A stretch of DNA of 64,000 nucleotides from Pontibacter deserti (GTDB lineage: Bacteria > Bacteroidota > Bacteroidia > Cytophagales > Hymenobacteraceae), in NCBI RefSeq assembly GCF_023630255.1, contig NZ_JALPRS010000001.1:2542001-2606000 (forward strand), in the 5' to 3' direction. A program made the translations under genes and the position numbers. The notes under the pieces were generated by a model. That model saw only the letters and a list, made by a program, of their open reading frames with translations, was not told where the DNA came from and did not search any database. Below, piece after piece: positions 25,782-34,435 of this stretch. How positions within the stretch are numbered: the first letter of the stretch is position 1; every line of letters begins with the position of its first letter.

Positions 25782-26393
25782 TTAATTGTAGCGTTTAAAT
25801 TTCGGCAGACTCAAGTTATACTTTACCGCTACCAGTCGGATAATGATGATCAGGATAACTGATGAGAGAAATGCTACGGTACGCTGCACATCAAAATGCG
25901 CCAGGCCAATGTACATAAAAGCCCCGGCAAGGCAGGCGCTTGCATATACTTCCTTCTGAAAAATAACAGGTGTTTCGTTGGTTAGCGTATCCCGGATAAC
26001 CCCGCCCATTACGGCTGTAAACATACCCATTATAGCCGCTATAACAGGATCAACGCCAAGACTTAGTGCTTTTTCGGTGCCCACAACAGTAAAGAGCGCT
26101 ATACCCAATGTATCGAAGAGCGACAACGTGCGACGCAGACGGAGCAACAGTTTATAGAAGATCGCAGCAAAAACAATCCCGGCAAAAATGGCATACAAAA
26201 ACCGTACATCCCCGATCCAGACCAAAGGATAGCTACCCAGCAACATATCGCGTAAAGTACCGCCGCCAATGGCCGTAACAAAACCTGTAAAACCAGCGCC
26301 AAACCAATCCTGGTCTTTTTCATCCACGGCCAACGCCCCCGATATAGCAAAGACAAATGTCCCGATCAGTTCAAGTATGTATTGTATTTCCAA
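25782..26393 (-). CDS. TRIC-type cation channel family protein (UPF0126)
   Basis: 203 residues, about seven membrane segments in two repeats. Both repeat signatures are visible: FVFAISGALAVDEKDQDWFG, FVTAIGGGTLRDMLLG in the first and GTEKALSLG, GMFTAVMGGVIRDTLTNE in the second. Bacterial members related to TRIC conduct K+ or other cations; some are annotated as glycine transporters. Monocistronic; divergent from the next gene. Confidence 0.88.
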   Translation of the reverse strand: MEIQYILELIGTFVFAISGALAVDEKDQDWFGAGFTGFVTAIGGGTLRDMLLGSYPLVWIGDVRFLYAIFAGIVFAAIFYKLLLRLRRTLSLFDTLGIALFTVVGTEKALSLGVDPVIAAIMGMFTAVMGGVIRDTLTNETPVIFQKEVYASACLAGAFMYIGLAHFDVQRTVAFLSSVILIIIIRLVAVKYNLSLPKFKRYN

Positions 26394-26491
26394 TTTAAGT
26401 ATCTTCCTTATTATCTTAATTTATATATTTAAGCTGATATATACTAAAGCAGTATTTATACTTAGGGGCTTATTTTAATTACCAATTGTAT

Positions 26492-27016
26492 ATGGAACAA
26501 GTTTACTCAGAAGAATTAGAACTTCCATTACATCAGCCTGTCTGGAAATTTTGTCTTTTATGTTTTTTAAGCGGTGGTATATACTTACTATACTGGCAGT
26601 ATAAAAGCTGGAACTATCTAAAGCAAAAAGAACAGTCAGATATTCAACCTTTCTGGAGAGCTGTATTTGGTATATTTTTCATCATAAGTCTGAATAGAAA
26701 GTTAGCTCATCTTGCAGGGGAAAAGCAAGGAGAATCTGCAAGTAATTATGCCGTAATTGCAGGTGTCATTTATATTATAATGTATATAACACATAAATTT
26801 CCAGATCCATACTGGGTCATTTCACTATTTGCTTTTTTACCCTTAATCCCTATTGTAAAGTATCAAAACCTTTACATTTCTGAAGAATATCCTGAAGCAC
26901 CAGTTGTTAGCAGGTTTAATGGCTGGGAGATTGCTATAGTAATTCTTGGCGGCGCATTAATGTCCATTATACTATTAGGTTTCCTTTTCCCTGTTCCGGA
27001 AGATCCATACTACTAA
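26492..27016 (+). CDS. Multi-pass membrane protein, unknown
   Basis: 174 residues from the ATG at 26492. Four hydrophobic segments (about 20-40, 55-70, 95-120, 145-165). The motif GGIYLLYWQYKSWNYLK in the first helix resembles DUF4234-like and related small membrane proteins, and ISLNRKLAHLAGEK follows. The gene has lower GC than its neighbours. Function unknown. Confidence 0.65.
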   Translation: MEQVYSEELELPLHQPVWKFCLLCFLSGGIYLLYWQYKSWNYLKQKEQSDIQPFWRAVFGIFFIISLNRKLAHLAGEKQGESASNYAVIAGVIYIIMYITHKFPDPYWVISLFAFLPLIPIVKYQNLYISEEYPEAPVVSRFNGWEIAIVILGGALMSIILLGFLFPVPEDPYY

Positions 27017-27036
27017 AGTCAATCAACTATAAACGT

Positions 27037-27071
27037 AAAAAGCCCGCAGTTACTTAAAACCGCGGGCTTTT
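27037..27071. terminator. Bidirectional intrinsic terminator
   Basis: AAAAAGCCCGC at 27037-27047 pairs with GCGGGCTTTT at 27062-27071. It lies between the plus-strand membrane protein gene and the 3' end of the minus-strand tmRNA gene, and suits both. Confidence 0.85.
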
Positions 27072-27079
27072 ATACTTAA

Positions 27080-27449
27080 TGGTGGAGATGCAGGGATTCG
27101 AACCCTGGTCCAGACAAGGAAACCGTCGTGCCTTCTACATGTTTAGGTTTATTCTGATTGTCGGGAGTTTGCAAGTATAAACCAGGCTTATGCGCCCTCC
27201 TTAGATGCTTAGTTTCGCCTGTGCACCGCACCTTTACACAGACTAGTAAATCGGATCGAAGCCTCTGATGTGCAAGCAGATTTACGAAACCTGCACGAGA
27301 CTATGGCTAGTGCTTAATACCTAGATTAAGCAGCCATGGCGTAGTTATATTCGCCAGTTATTGTTCGAACGGATTTTTAACAGGTGGTACGTTCATCACC
27401 CGACATGCTTACACGCAATCTGCACAAGCTGTCAATTCCGGTCATCCCC
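27080..27449 (-). ncRNA. ssrA: Transfer-messenger RNA
   Basis: The minus strand starts GGGGATGACCGG and ends GGTTCGAATCCCTGCATC, then TCCACCA, so the acceptor stem pairs GGGGAUG with CAUCUCC, including the G-U at the third pair that alanyl-tRNA synthetase recognises. CCA is encoded. The tag frame runs from GGC (27355-27353) to TAA (27328-27326) and encodes GEYNYAMAA. It rescues stalled ribosomes and tags the peptide for proteolysis. The T arm (GGGTTCGAATCCC) is intact. Confidence 0.97.
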
Positions 27450-27498
27450 ATAAGTTAAAGAACGAATTCTTGATTTTTATACTTCAAGAAGTATGCCA

Positions 27499-27506
27499 CA
27501 AACATA
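27499..27506 (-). promoter_or_regulatory. Candidate -7 element for tmRNA
   Basis: TATGTTTG on the minus strand matches the Bacteroidota -7 consensus TAnnTTTG, about 50 bp before the mature 5' end of tmRNA. No clear TTG is seen at the -33 position, so support is partial. Confidence 0.4.
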
Positions 27507-27618
27507 CGCAATTTTACGGCATTATGATCGTGGTTTCTTAAATATTAAACACATTTATACCGCTTAAAAGTTTCAGGTTTAGAGTTAAGTATAGTTGAAT
27601 AACCAAGGATTCGTCTGT

Positions 27619-27674
27619 AAAAAACCGACCCTTCCTCGGCATGCAACAGGCACACCTAGGAAGGGTTTGGGTTT
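27619..27674 (-). terminator. Terminator after the transglutaminase-like gene
   Basis: A long stem (ACCCTTCCT at 27628 pairing with AGGAAGGGT ending 27666, extended by a few mismatched pairs) with A6 on the left, which is U6 on the minus transcript. Confidence 0.85.
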
Positions 27675-27708
27675 TCAACTTTAACTAATCTGAATTGGTT
27701 TATACCTG

Positions 27709-28845
27709 CTATCTCAGGGCTGTAGTTGGCTTATTTCCCATTACTGGTGGCTGGTAGAAATCGACAATCGAGTTGGTATACTTGCAGTAATCCAGCGGAT
27801 TGGTGATCTGGAACACTTTCGGCTGTTTTGCACCAACCGGTATCAGCATCAGTGACTTTTTAGAGTCTACCGTCTGGCGTTCAAAAGCTACGCCTTCGCG
27901 GTTATCGAAGCGCACATCAAAGTAGTACAGGTATGGGTAGATCCAGTTTACGTACTGCGCTTTGCTGGTACCGGAAAGACTTCTGATCTCCAGTTTGTTA
28001 TAGTTGTTGGCAATGGCCTGCTGAAATTCCACGGCATTTAGCGGTACATTATTCAGCACCGGCATTACGTCAAACTGTCCATCCAGCATTACCCATTTCT
28101 TCAGGTCTGGCAGGTATACTTCTAATAACACATGACCGGCACCATACTGGGTAGTTTCTACATCTTTTGTTTTAAGGCCCAGACGACGTGCCGGCAACCC
28201 AATGGCATTCAGGCTGGCAGCGGTTACTGTTCCATACTCCACACAACGGAACTGCTTTCCTGCTTTAGCTTCGGCAAGTATAGTCAGTGCATCAGGCTTA
28301 GAAGGTTCATTCATACCATTGTGCTTCCACTGCTTATGCACCCAGTTTACCATGCGTAGCGCTCTTTCAGTATCGTTGGTAGCGCCTTTTACAATTTCAT
28401 CCAGGTTATATTGCTCGCGCAGGGTGTTCAGGAAATCATTGTTCTTGTTCTGCTCATAGATCAAAGTATAAGCTGGTATCGTATTGGTCTCATTAAACTT
28501 CTGCGCCACAAAACCATAGCCTTTTATTTCAGTCAGGGCGTAGTCTTTGCCGTTCAGTAACACATAAAATTTGTGCGACTTGCCCGGCTTCACGTTAAAG
28601 CTGATCGAATCGGAATCGGTATGGAAAGCGAATTTTACTTTATTGTTAGGTACTGGCACCTGCATTACATCTACCTCAATCTGTGGCGATACATTCCAGT
28701 TACCTCTCACCCATTCAGAGCCGATCTTATAATCAGCAACAGCATTTTTCGCCGCAATTACAGGTAAGCCTTTATAAGTTTTTTGTGCGATGGCCGGCAC
28801 TACCAGCATTAGTAACACAAACAGAGATGATAATGATTTTTTCAT
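27709..28845 (-). CDS. Secreted transglutaminase-like protein
   Basis: 378 residues. Signal peptide ending AIAQ (about 20). An N-terminal beta domain (about 21-125, KTYKGLPVI...GNWNVSPQIEVDV...KSHKFYVLLNGKDYALTEIKG) is followed by a transglutaminase-like core with the triad visible as FRCVEYGTV (Cys), GAGHVLLEVYL (His) and VMLDGQFDV (Asp). Such enzymes can be peptidases, amidases or cross-linking enzymes. It is the last of three minus-strand genes after the permease and S41 peptidase. Its N-terminal domain recurs alone in the protein encoded at 38990-39514. Confidence 0.8.
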   Translation of the reverse strand: MKKSLSSLFVLLMLVVPAIAQKTYKGLPVIAAKNAVADYKIGSEWVRGNWNVSPQIEVDVMQVPVPNNKVKFAFHTDSDSISFNVKPGKSHKFYVLLNGKDYALTEIKGYGFVAQKFNETNTIPAYTLIYEQNKNNDFLNTLREQYNLDEIVKGATNDTERALRMVNWVHKQWKHNGMNEPSKPDALTILAEAKAGKQFRCVEYGTVTAASLNAIGLPARRLGLKTKDVETTQYGAGHVLLEVYLPDLKKWVMLDGQFDVMPVLNNVPLNAVEFQQAIANNYNKLEIRSLSGTSKAQYVNWIYPYLYYFDVRFDNREGVAFERQTVDSKKSLMLIPVGAKQPKVFQITNPLDYCKYTNSIVDFYQPPVMGNKPTTALR

Positions 28846-28946
28846 GGTTTTATTTAGTACTTAAGGTTATAGATCAAATCTTCAGACTATACCAGCGTCA
28901 TCGGAGTCCTCTGCAGCGCAGGTATAGTTTGGGTATATCTTTCAGA

Positions 28947-30332
28947 CTACTTCGCGGCCAGCTTCTGGCCTTTCAGGTGTTTTAGGGCGCGCTCCAGCAC
29001 AGGGTCTTTTTTCTGGATGTAATCCTGCAGGGTCATTTTTACTTCTATATCCGGCTTCACACCATAGCCAACAAACTCGCGGCCGTCCGGGTAGGTATCT
29101 TTTTTAGTACAGATGCGGGCCATACCGCCACCTGGCAGCTCGAACATAAATGGCTGACCGGTGCTGCCAAAAGAGTTCTCTCCTATTTTGGTCATGTGTT
29201 GCTGATTATCGGCATAGATCAGGAAATCTTCGGCGGCGGATGCGGTGCGATGCCCGATAAGTATAGCGGTAGGCACGATCACTTTCTCACTTTGCTTTAC
29301 CTTGTTCTGAGCAGGTTTGTAATCAAAAGTGTGCATCAGTTTATCCTGGTAAGCCAGCAGCGAGCGGGTAGCCCATTCGTTGTTAACCGTATCTTTTGCT
29401 TCTGTAAACTTGCCCCATGCTTTAAAGCTGGCCAGGTGCTGGCGCGTAGAATTTTTAGAACCATACAACAGCGTGTCCGGGCTCAGGTAATTCAGTATCT
29501 CAACACCTATACTTGTAGAGCCGCCCCCGTTGCCACGCAGGTCAACTATAAGGGCTTTGGCTTTGCGCAGCTCCGGCAACACCTGCATAAACAGCTCATT
29601 TATCTTCGGGTCATGAAATCCGTTCAGGGCCAGGTAAGCGGTCTGGTTCGGGTACCACTTCAGTTCCAGCAGCTCGCGTTTTTCCATAGCCGGGTAAACT
29701 TCCTTCTCAGTTGTTTTGGCATGGGTAAGTGAGAGAGTTTTTACTTTGCCCTTTGGTGTTCTATAGGTAATGTTATAGGTTTCACCTTTCAGGCCTTTCA
29801 GCATATTGGCAATAGCCCAGTCCATCAGCACATAATCCGTGGACGAGGAAATGTAGGGCAACACGTGCTGCTTCAAGTAATCTGCAGTTGACTGTCCGTT
29901 TACTTCTATGATCTCACTGCCTACCGGTACTTCCTGTTTCGCACTCAGGTTGGTTCTGGTAATAATGGCTTTGTTATCGATGTTGGTCAGGAAGATCCTA
30001 TACTTGCCGAACATGTTGGTATACTGCATTGTATCGATGCGTTGCGGAAAGTATACATTGGTATGGCCGTCGTTCAGCAGGGCACAGAATTTCTGCAGCT
30101 CGCGGTAATATTCGTAGTCATTTGGTGTTTGCTGTACTTTGGTAATGGCTTCGCGATAAGCATTGTCCCATTTGGTGCGGTCCACTTTATCCAGGTACAC
30201 GAAGTTATAGTTTACCTCCTGCCAGAATTTCGACAGGCCGTATACTTTGTCGGCAACAGATAAGGTGTTAGGTAGTTGGGCCTTAGCTACAAAAGTAAGC
30301 AGCAACAGGAATGGCACTAAAATTTTTTTCAT
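28947..30332 (-). CDS. S41-family peptidase
   Basis: 461 residues. Signal peptide ending AKAQ. The N-terminal tail-specific protease helical domain (about 25-110, GLSKFWQEVNYNFVYLDKVD, LLNDGHTNVYFP) precedes the peptidase core: AYLALNGF, KALIVDLRGNGGGSTSIGVEIL and the catalytic stretch VIVPTAILIGHRTASAAEDFLIYA, with the nucleophile Ser at ASAAED. S41 peptidases cut C-termini of periplasmic proteins. It is 29 bp after the permease gene and probably cotranscribed. Confidence 0.9.
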   Translation of the reverse strand: MKKILVPFLLLLTFVAKAQLPNTLSVADKVYGLSKFWQEVNYNFVYLDKVDRTKWDNAYREAITKVQQTPNDYEYYRELQKFCALLNDGHTNVYFPQRIDTMQYTNMFGKYRIFLTNIDNKAIITRTNLSAKQEVPVGSEIIEVNGQSTADYLKQHVLPYISSSTDYVLMDWAIANMLKGLKGETYNITYRTPKGKVKTLSLTHAKTTEKEVYPAMEKRELLELKWYPNQTAYLALNGFHDPKINELFMQVLPELRKAKALIVDLRGNGGGSTSIGVEILNYLSPDTLLYGSKNSTRQHLASFKAWGKFTEAKDTVNNEWATRSLLAYQDKLMHTFDYKPAQNKVKQSEKVIVPTAILIGHRTASAAEDFLIYADNQQHMTKIGENSFGSTGQPFMFELPGGGMARICTKKDTYPDGREFVGYGVKPDIEVKMTLQDYIQKKDPVLERALKHLKGQKLAAK

Positions 30333-30361
30333 AGGTAGTTTATAGTTGACACTTTAATAAT

Positions 30362-32719
30362 CTATTCGGTTCTGAGAGATGTGATCGGGTTGGCTATGGC
30401 CGTTTTAATAGCATGGAAACTGAGCGTAACCATCGCAATTATGAAAGTAGAAATACACGCTATGGCAAATACCCACCAACTCAATTCTGTGCGGTCAGCG
30501 TAGTCCTGCAGCCAGCCATTCATCAGGTACCAGCCCAGCGGCAAAGCAATTACATTGGCTACCAGCACCAGCTTCAGGAAATCTTTACTCAGCATGAACA
30601 CGATACTCGAAACAGAGGCCCCCATCACTTTTCGGATACCGATCTCTTTTGTGCGTTGCTCAGCGGTGAAAAGTGCCAGCCCGAACAACCCAAGGCAGGA
30701 AATAAAGATGGCAATGCCGGCAAAGTACTTGGTGAGCTGCCCAATAATCGCCTCTGTCTTGTAGATCTGCTCGTAATCGTCGTCTATAAAATGATACTCA
30801 AAAGGGAAAGCCGGATTATGCTTTTTAAGCACACGCTCCATTTTGGCAAGGGCCTCGGTTGTTTTGCCCTGGGCAATGCGTGCCAGCATAAAGTTGTTAT
30901 TCTGAGGCTGCAACCGCATTACCAGCGGCTGCACTTTTAACTGTATTGGGGCAGTATGGAAGTTCCTGATCACCCCTACAATAGTCCCTTTACGCTCCCA
31001 CTCCAGCCACTCTCCAACTGGCTCTTTTAACTGCATCAGTCGGGCAGCCTCTTCATTTATCATGTAGGCTGCTGTGTCGGTGCCAAATTCTCTTGAGAAC
31101 TCCCGGCCACTTTTCAGTTTTACATCCAGTGTTTTCAGCAGGTCGTAATCCACATTTAATGTACTGAACAGGATATCGGCATTCGGGTCTTTGCCTTTCC
31201 AGTTTATACTGGTAGAGTTGCCTACTTCTATCGGGCTCTGGTCTGTTGACGAAACGGCAACTATACCCGGCGTATTCATCAGCTCACGTTTTACCACTTC
31301 ATAGCGGTTTCGTAATTCCCCCTCCAGCGGCACATACACCAGATTCTCGCGGTCCATGCCTATGTTTTTGGTGCGGATAAAGTGTAGTTGCAGGTATACT
31401 ACCAGCGTACTGATGATCAGCAATCCTGAAAGTATAAACTGAAATACCACCAGGCCTTTGCGGAATATACCCACCCCTTTATTCATTTTCACAGTGCCCT
31501 TCAGCACCACCGCCGGATTAAAAGACGACAGAAAAAAGGCCGGGTAACTACCTGAAACAATGCCTGTAAGTAAAGCCACGCCCAGCAACATAGCCAGCAG
31601 CACCGGGTTAGTAAGGTCAAGTTCAATAAACTTACCGGTCAACTCGTTAAACTGCGGCAGCAGCATACCTGCCAGGTTCAGGGCCAGGAAGAGCGCCAGG
31701 AAAGCGATCAGTACCGACTCTACCATAAACTGCTTTACCAGCGACGATTTATTGGCACCAATGGCTTTGCGTACACCCACTTCTTTAGCGCGTTTGGCAG
31801 AGCGGGCCGTAGCCAGGTTCATGAAGTTGATGCAGGCAATAACAAGTATAAACAGCGCCACAATCGTAAACAGCCGCACATTCTCTATTCTGCCGCCACC
31901 TACTTTACCCGCCCTGAAATCGCTGTATAGATACATATCTGCCACAGCCTGCACAAACACATCCGAGTCGTCTTCCTTATTATGTTTGCTGATGATCGGC
32001 TCCACTTTTTTATTGAAGGCATCAACGTCTGTTCCGGGTTGTAGCTGTACAAATGTGCGGATACCATAAGCGCCCCACAGTTTTGTCCATTCGTGCATCG
32101 GGTCGTTGGCCAGGTCCTGGTAAGGCATCAGGTAATCGAACTGCAACGACGAGTTTTCAGGAATATCCTTTAAAATGCCTGTGATGCGGTAGCTCTGCTG
32201 GTTGTTTACTTTCACTATTTTATTCAGAGCCGCGTCAGCAGAGCCAAACAAATTTTCGGCTTTCTCTTCTGTGATAACCATTGTATTGGGCTGCTGCAAA
32301 GCCTGTGCTGGGCTGCCATGCTGCAGCGGAAAAGTAAACATCTTCAGGAAGGCAGGATCTACGTAGCGGCCTGTCAATTTCAGAGCTTTGTCGCCGTATG
32401 CAAAAAGTTGTGTAGACGACCAGTTCATGCGTGCAGCCTCTTTTACTTCCGGCATTTCTGCTTTCAGTGCTTCAGCCAGCGGGCCCGGATTTGCATCTGT
32501 GTTCAGATCATCGGCACCCGGGTAATGCTGTATTACCCGCACACGGTACAGGTTGTTCAGGTCACTGTGAAAACGGTTAAAACTAAGCTCATCCCGCACC
32601 CACAAAAGTATAAGTATACTACAGGTCATACCCAGCGCCAACCCCGAGATGTTGATCAGGGAAAAAACTTTGTGTCGCATCAGGTTGCGGTAGGCCATTT
32701 TCAGGTAGTTCTTTAGCAT
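30362..32719 (-). CDS. MacB/FtsX-type ABC transporter permease
   Basis: 785 residues. Starts MLKNYLKMAYRNLMRHKVFSLINISGLALG. Two MacB periplasmic domains alternate with two FtsX permease regions; the typical sequences are ARSAKRAKEVGVRKAIGANKSSLVKQF in the middle and LFTAEQRTKEIGIRKVMGASVSSIVFML near the C-terminus. No ATPase gene is adjacent, so it must use a subunit encoded elsewhere. Such permeases transduce ATP hydrolysis to periplasmic lipid, lipoprotein or peptide handling. It is divergent from an NtrC-type regulator and kinase, which may control it. Confidence 0.9.
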   Translation of the reverse strand: MLKNYLKMAYRNLMRHKVFSLINISGLALGMTCSILILLWVRDELSFNRFHSDLNNLYRVRVIQHYPGADDLNTDANPGPLAEALKAEMPEVKEAARMNWSSTQLFAYGDKALKLTGRYVDPAFLKMFTFPLQHGSPAQALQQPNTMVITEEKAENLFGSADAALNKIVKVNNQQSYRITGILKDIPENSSLQFDYLMPYQDLANDPMHEWTKLWGAYGIRTFVQLQPGTDVDAFNKKVEPIISKHNKEDDSDVFVQAVADMYLYSDFRAGKVGGGRIENVRLFTIVALFILVIACINFMNLATARSAKRAKEVGVRKAIGANKSSLVKQFMVESVLIAFLALFLALNLAGMLLPQFNELTGKFIELDLTNPVLLAMLLGVALLTGIVSGSYPAFFLSSFNPAVVLKGTVKMNKGVGIFRKGLVVFQFILSGLLIISTLVVYLQLHFIRTKNIGMDRENLVYVPLEGELRNRYEVVKRELMNTPGIVAVSSTDQSPIEVGNSTSINWKGKDPNADILFSTLNVDYDLLKTLDVKLKSGREFSREFGTDTAAYMINEEAARLMQLKEPVGEWLEWERKGTIVGVIRNFHTAPIQLKVQPLVMRLQPQNNNFMLARIAQGKTTEALAKMERVLKKHNPAFPFEYHFIDDDYEQIYKTEAIIGQLTKYFAGIAIFISCLGLFGLALFTAEQRTKEIGIRKVMGASVSSIVFMLSKDFLKLVLVANVIALPLGWYLMNGWLQDYADRTELSWWVFAIACISTFIIAMVTLSFHAIKTAIANPITSLRTE

Positions 32720-33070
32720 AGTTTCAGAAATTTATCGGCTCAGGTAAAATACTTTATTTTGAACTGCAGCTAACAGATGCTGCCTGCTGGCAAACTAGTA
32801 AGAAATTAAAATGCCAATTTTGCAAATGATTGATTTATAGTGATTTACATAAATCATAGATCTTAAAACTGTCCGCTTCCGATACACATTTTGGGAGGAC
32901 ACCTGTGCGGTTGTGTTACAGCATTTTAAGGGGCCGGAAACTATAAATTGTATTAAGCTACCCTTTGTAAGATGGCAGCAGACTCCCTGTTTGCAGGCTA
33001 TAAACTAGAGAAGTATAAAACTCCGGATAAATTATTTAAATTCGGTATCAGAACCAGAATTGCTTGCACT
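32720..33070. other. Divergent promoter region, permease / NtrC-type regulator
   Basis: 351 bp if the regulator starts at 33071. AT-rich, no gene. On the minus strand TGGCAT-N5-TTTC (32802-32816) is a near miss for a sigma-54 promoter, lacking the invariant -12 GC. GGGGCC and GGAGGACAC near 32893-32936 are GC-rich islands without a clear hairpin. Confidence 0.4.
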
Positions 33071-34435
33071 ATGGCCACAGGAAAAACAGGCAGAGTATTA
33101 ATAGTTGACGACGAAACCGACGTACTTTTTGCGCTGAAAATGCTGCTGAAGACCGAGGTAAAGGAAGTTATTACTGAGAAGAACCCGGATAACCTGCTGA
33201 GCTTGCTGGCAAAAGAAAAGTTTGATGTCATTTTACTGGACATGAACTTTAAGAGTGCTCTGAACACCGGCAACGAAGGCCTGTACTGGCTGCGGCAGAT
33301 CCTGGACAAAGACAAGGACGCCACGGTTATATTGATCACGGCCTACGGCGATGTAGAGTTGGCTGTACGGTCGCTGAAGCAAGGCGCTTACGACTTTATA
33401 GTAAAGCCCTGGCACAACGACAAACTGCTGGAAACGCTGCACAACGCCCTGCAGGCTAAAAGCGGCAAAAAGTCAGGCAAAGCAGCTATACAGCAGCACA
33501 CTACCATACTTGGCGAATCGGAAGCGATACAGGATATACTTTATAAAATAGAGAAAATTGCGCCTACCGAAGCCAACGTGCTTATACTTGGCGAAAACGG
33601 AACGGGAAAAGAGTTGGTAGCCCGTGCATTGCACGAAAAATCTTTCAGAGCCGGTAAGCCTTTTGTAAGTGTGGACGTGGCTGCCCTGACAGATACCTTG
33701 TTTGAGAGTGAGCTTTTTGGGTTTAAGAAAGGTGCGTTTACTGATGCCAAAGAAGACAGAAAAGGGCGTTTCGAAGCTGCAAATGGCGGCACTTTGTTTT
33801 TAGATGAGATCGGCAACATCTCCCCGGCTATGCAGGCCAAACTGCTTACTGTTCTGCAAAACCGGCAGGTAACGCCGCTGGGCTCCAACACGCCTGTGCC
33901 TGTAGATATCCGGTTAATATCCGCTACCAACGAACCAATTTACGAACTGGCCGCTAAGAACCTGTTCCGTAAAGACCTGATATACCGCATCAATACCGTA
34001 GAAATTACACTACCGCCTTTGCGTGGCCGTGGCAATGATGTAGAACTGCTGGCCCGTCATTTTGCAAAAGTATACGCCGAAAAAAATCATAAGCCTGTAC
34101 CTGAATTTGCACCTGCTACTTTGCAAAAATTAAGGCAACATAGCTGGCCGGGCAACGTGCGTGAACTACAACATGCCGTAGAGCGGGCCATTATATTGGC
34201 TGAAGGCAACGTACTACAACCCCAGGATTTCAGTTTCTCGGCCATGGAGCTTGCCCCTGCCACACAGGCTATACCTGCTTTTGCTGCCGATGCAAGCATG
34301 CCTTTAAGTGAAATTGAGCGTGAGACCATACGCCGCGTAATCGAGAAGAACAAAGGCAACATCTCAAAAGCTGCCAAAGAACTCGGCCTTACCCGCACTG
34401 CCCTTTACCGCCGCCTGAACAAATATGATATTTAA
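33071..34435 (+). CDS. Sigma-54 NtrC-type response regulator
   Basis: 454 residues from ATG 33071; the frame is open upstream to 32972 but MATGKTGRVLIVDDE is the natural receiver start. Receiver domain with DDE acid pocket, DMNF phospho-Asp and the KPW lysine; AAA+ domain with Walker A GENGTGKE, GTLFLDEIGN Walker B, and GAFTDA where most members have GAFTGA; C-terminal Fis-type helix-turn-helix (NKGNISKAAKELGLTRTALYRRL). It activates sigma-54 promoters when phosphorylated. Overlaps the kinase gene by 11 bp. Confidence 0.93.
   Translation: MATGKTGRVLIVDDETDVLFALKMLLKTEVKEVITEKNPDNLLSLLAKEKFDVILLDMNFKSALNTGNEGLYWLRQILDKDKDATVILITAYGDVELAVRSLKQGAYDFIVKPWHNDKLLETLHNALQAKSGKKSGKAAIQQHTTILGESEAIQDILYKIEKIAPTEANVLILGENGTGKELVARALHEKSFRAGKPFVSVDVAALTDTLFESELFGFKKGAFTDAKEDRKGRFEAANGGTLFLDEIGNISPAMQAKLLTVLQNRQVTPLGSNTPVPVDIRLISATNEPIYELAAKNLFRKDLIYRINTVEITLPPLRGRGNDVELLARHFAKVYAEKNHKPVPEFAPATLQKLRQHSWPGNVRELQHAVERAIILAEGNVLQPQDFSFSAMELAPATQAIPAFAADASMPLSEIERETIRRVIEKNKGNISKAAKELGLTRTALYRRLNKYDI

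Noticed and set aside
27080..27110. tRNA gene suggested by the T-arm GGGTTCGAATCCC
   Set aside because: The sequence is the 3' end of the tmRNA gene; no separate anticodon arm is present.
29196..29732. 178-codon plus-strand frame inside the S41 peptidase gene
   Set aside because: Antisense shadow of a conserved coding region.
32802..32816. Sigma-54-like promoter TGGCAT-N5-TTTC upstream of the permease
   Set aside because: The -24 part fits but the invariant GC at -12 is TC, so it is below the standard for a call despite the NtrC-type neighbour.
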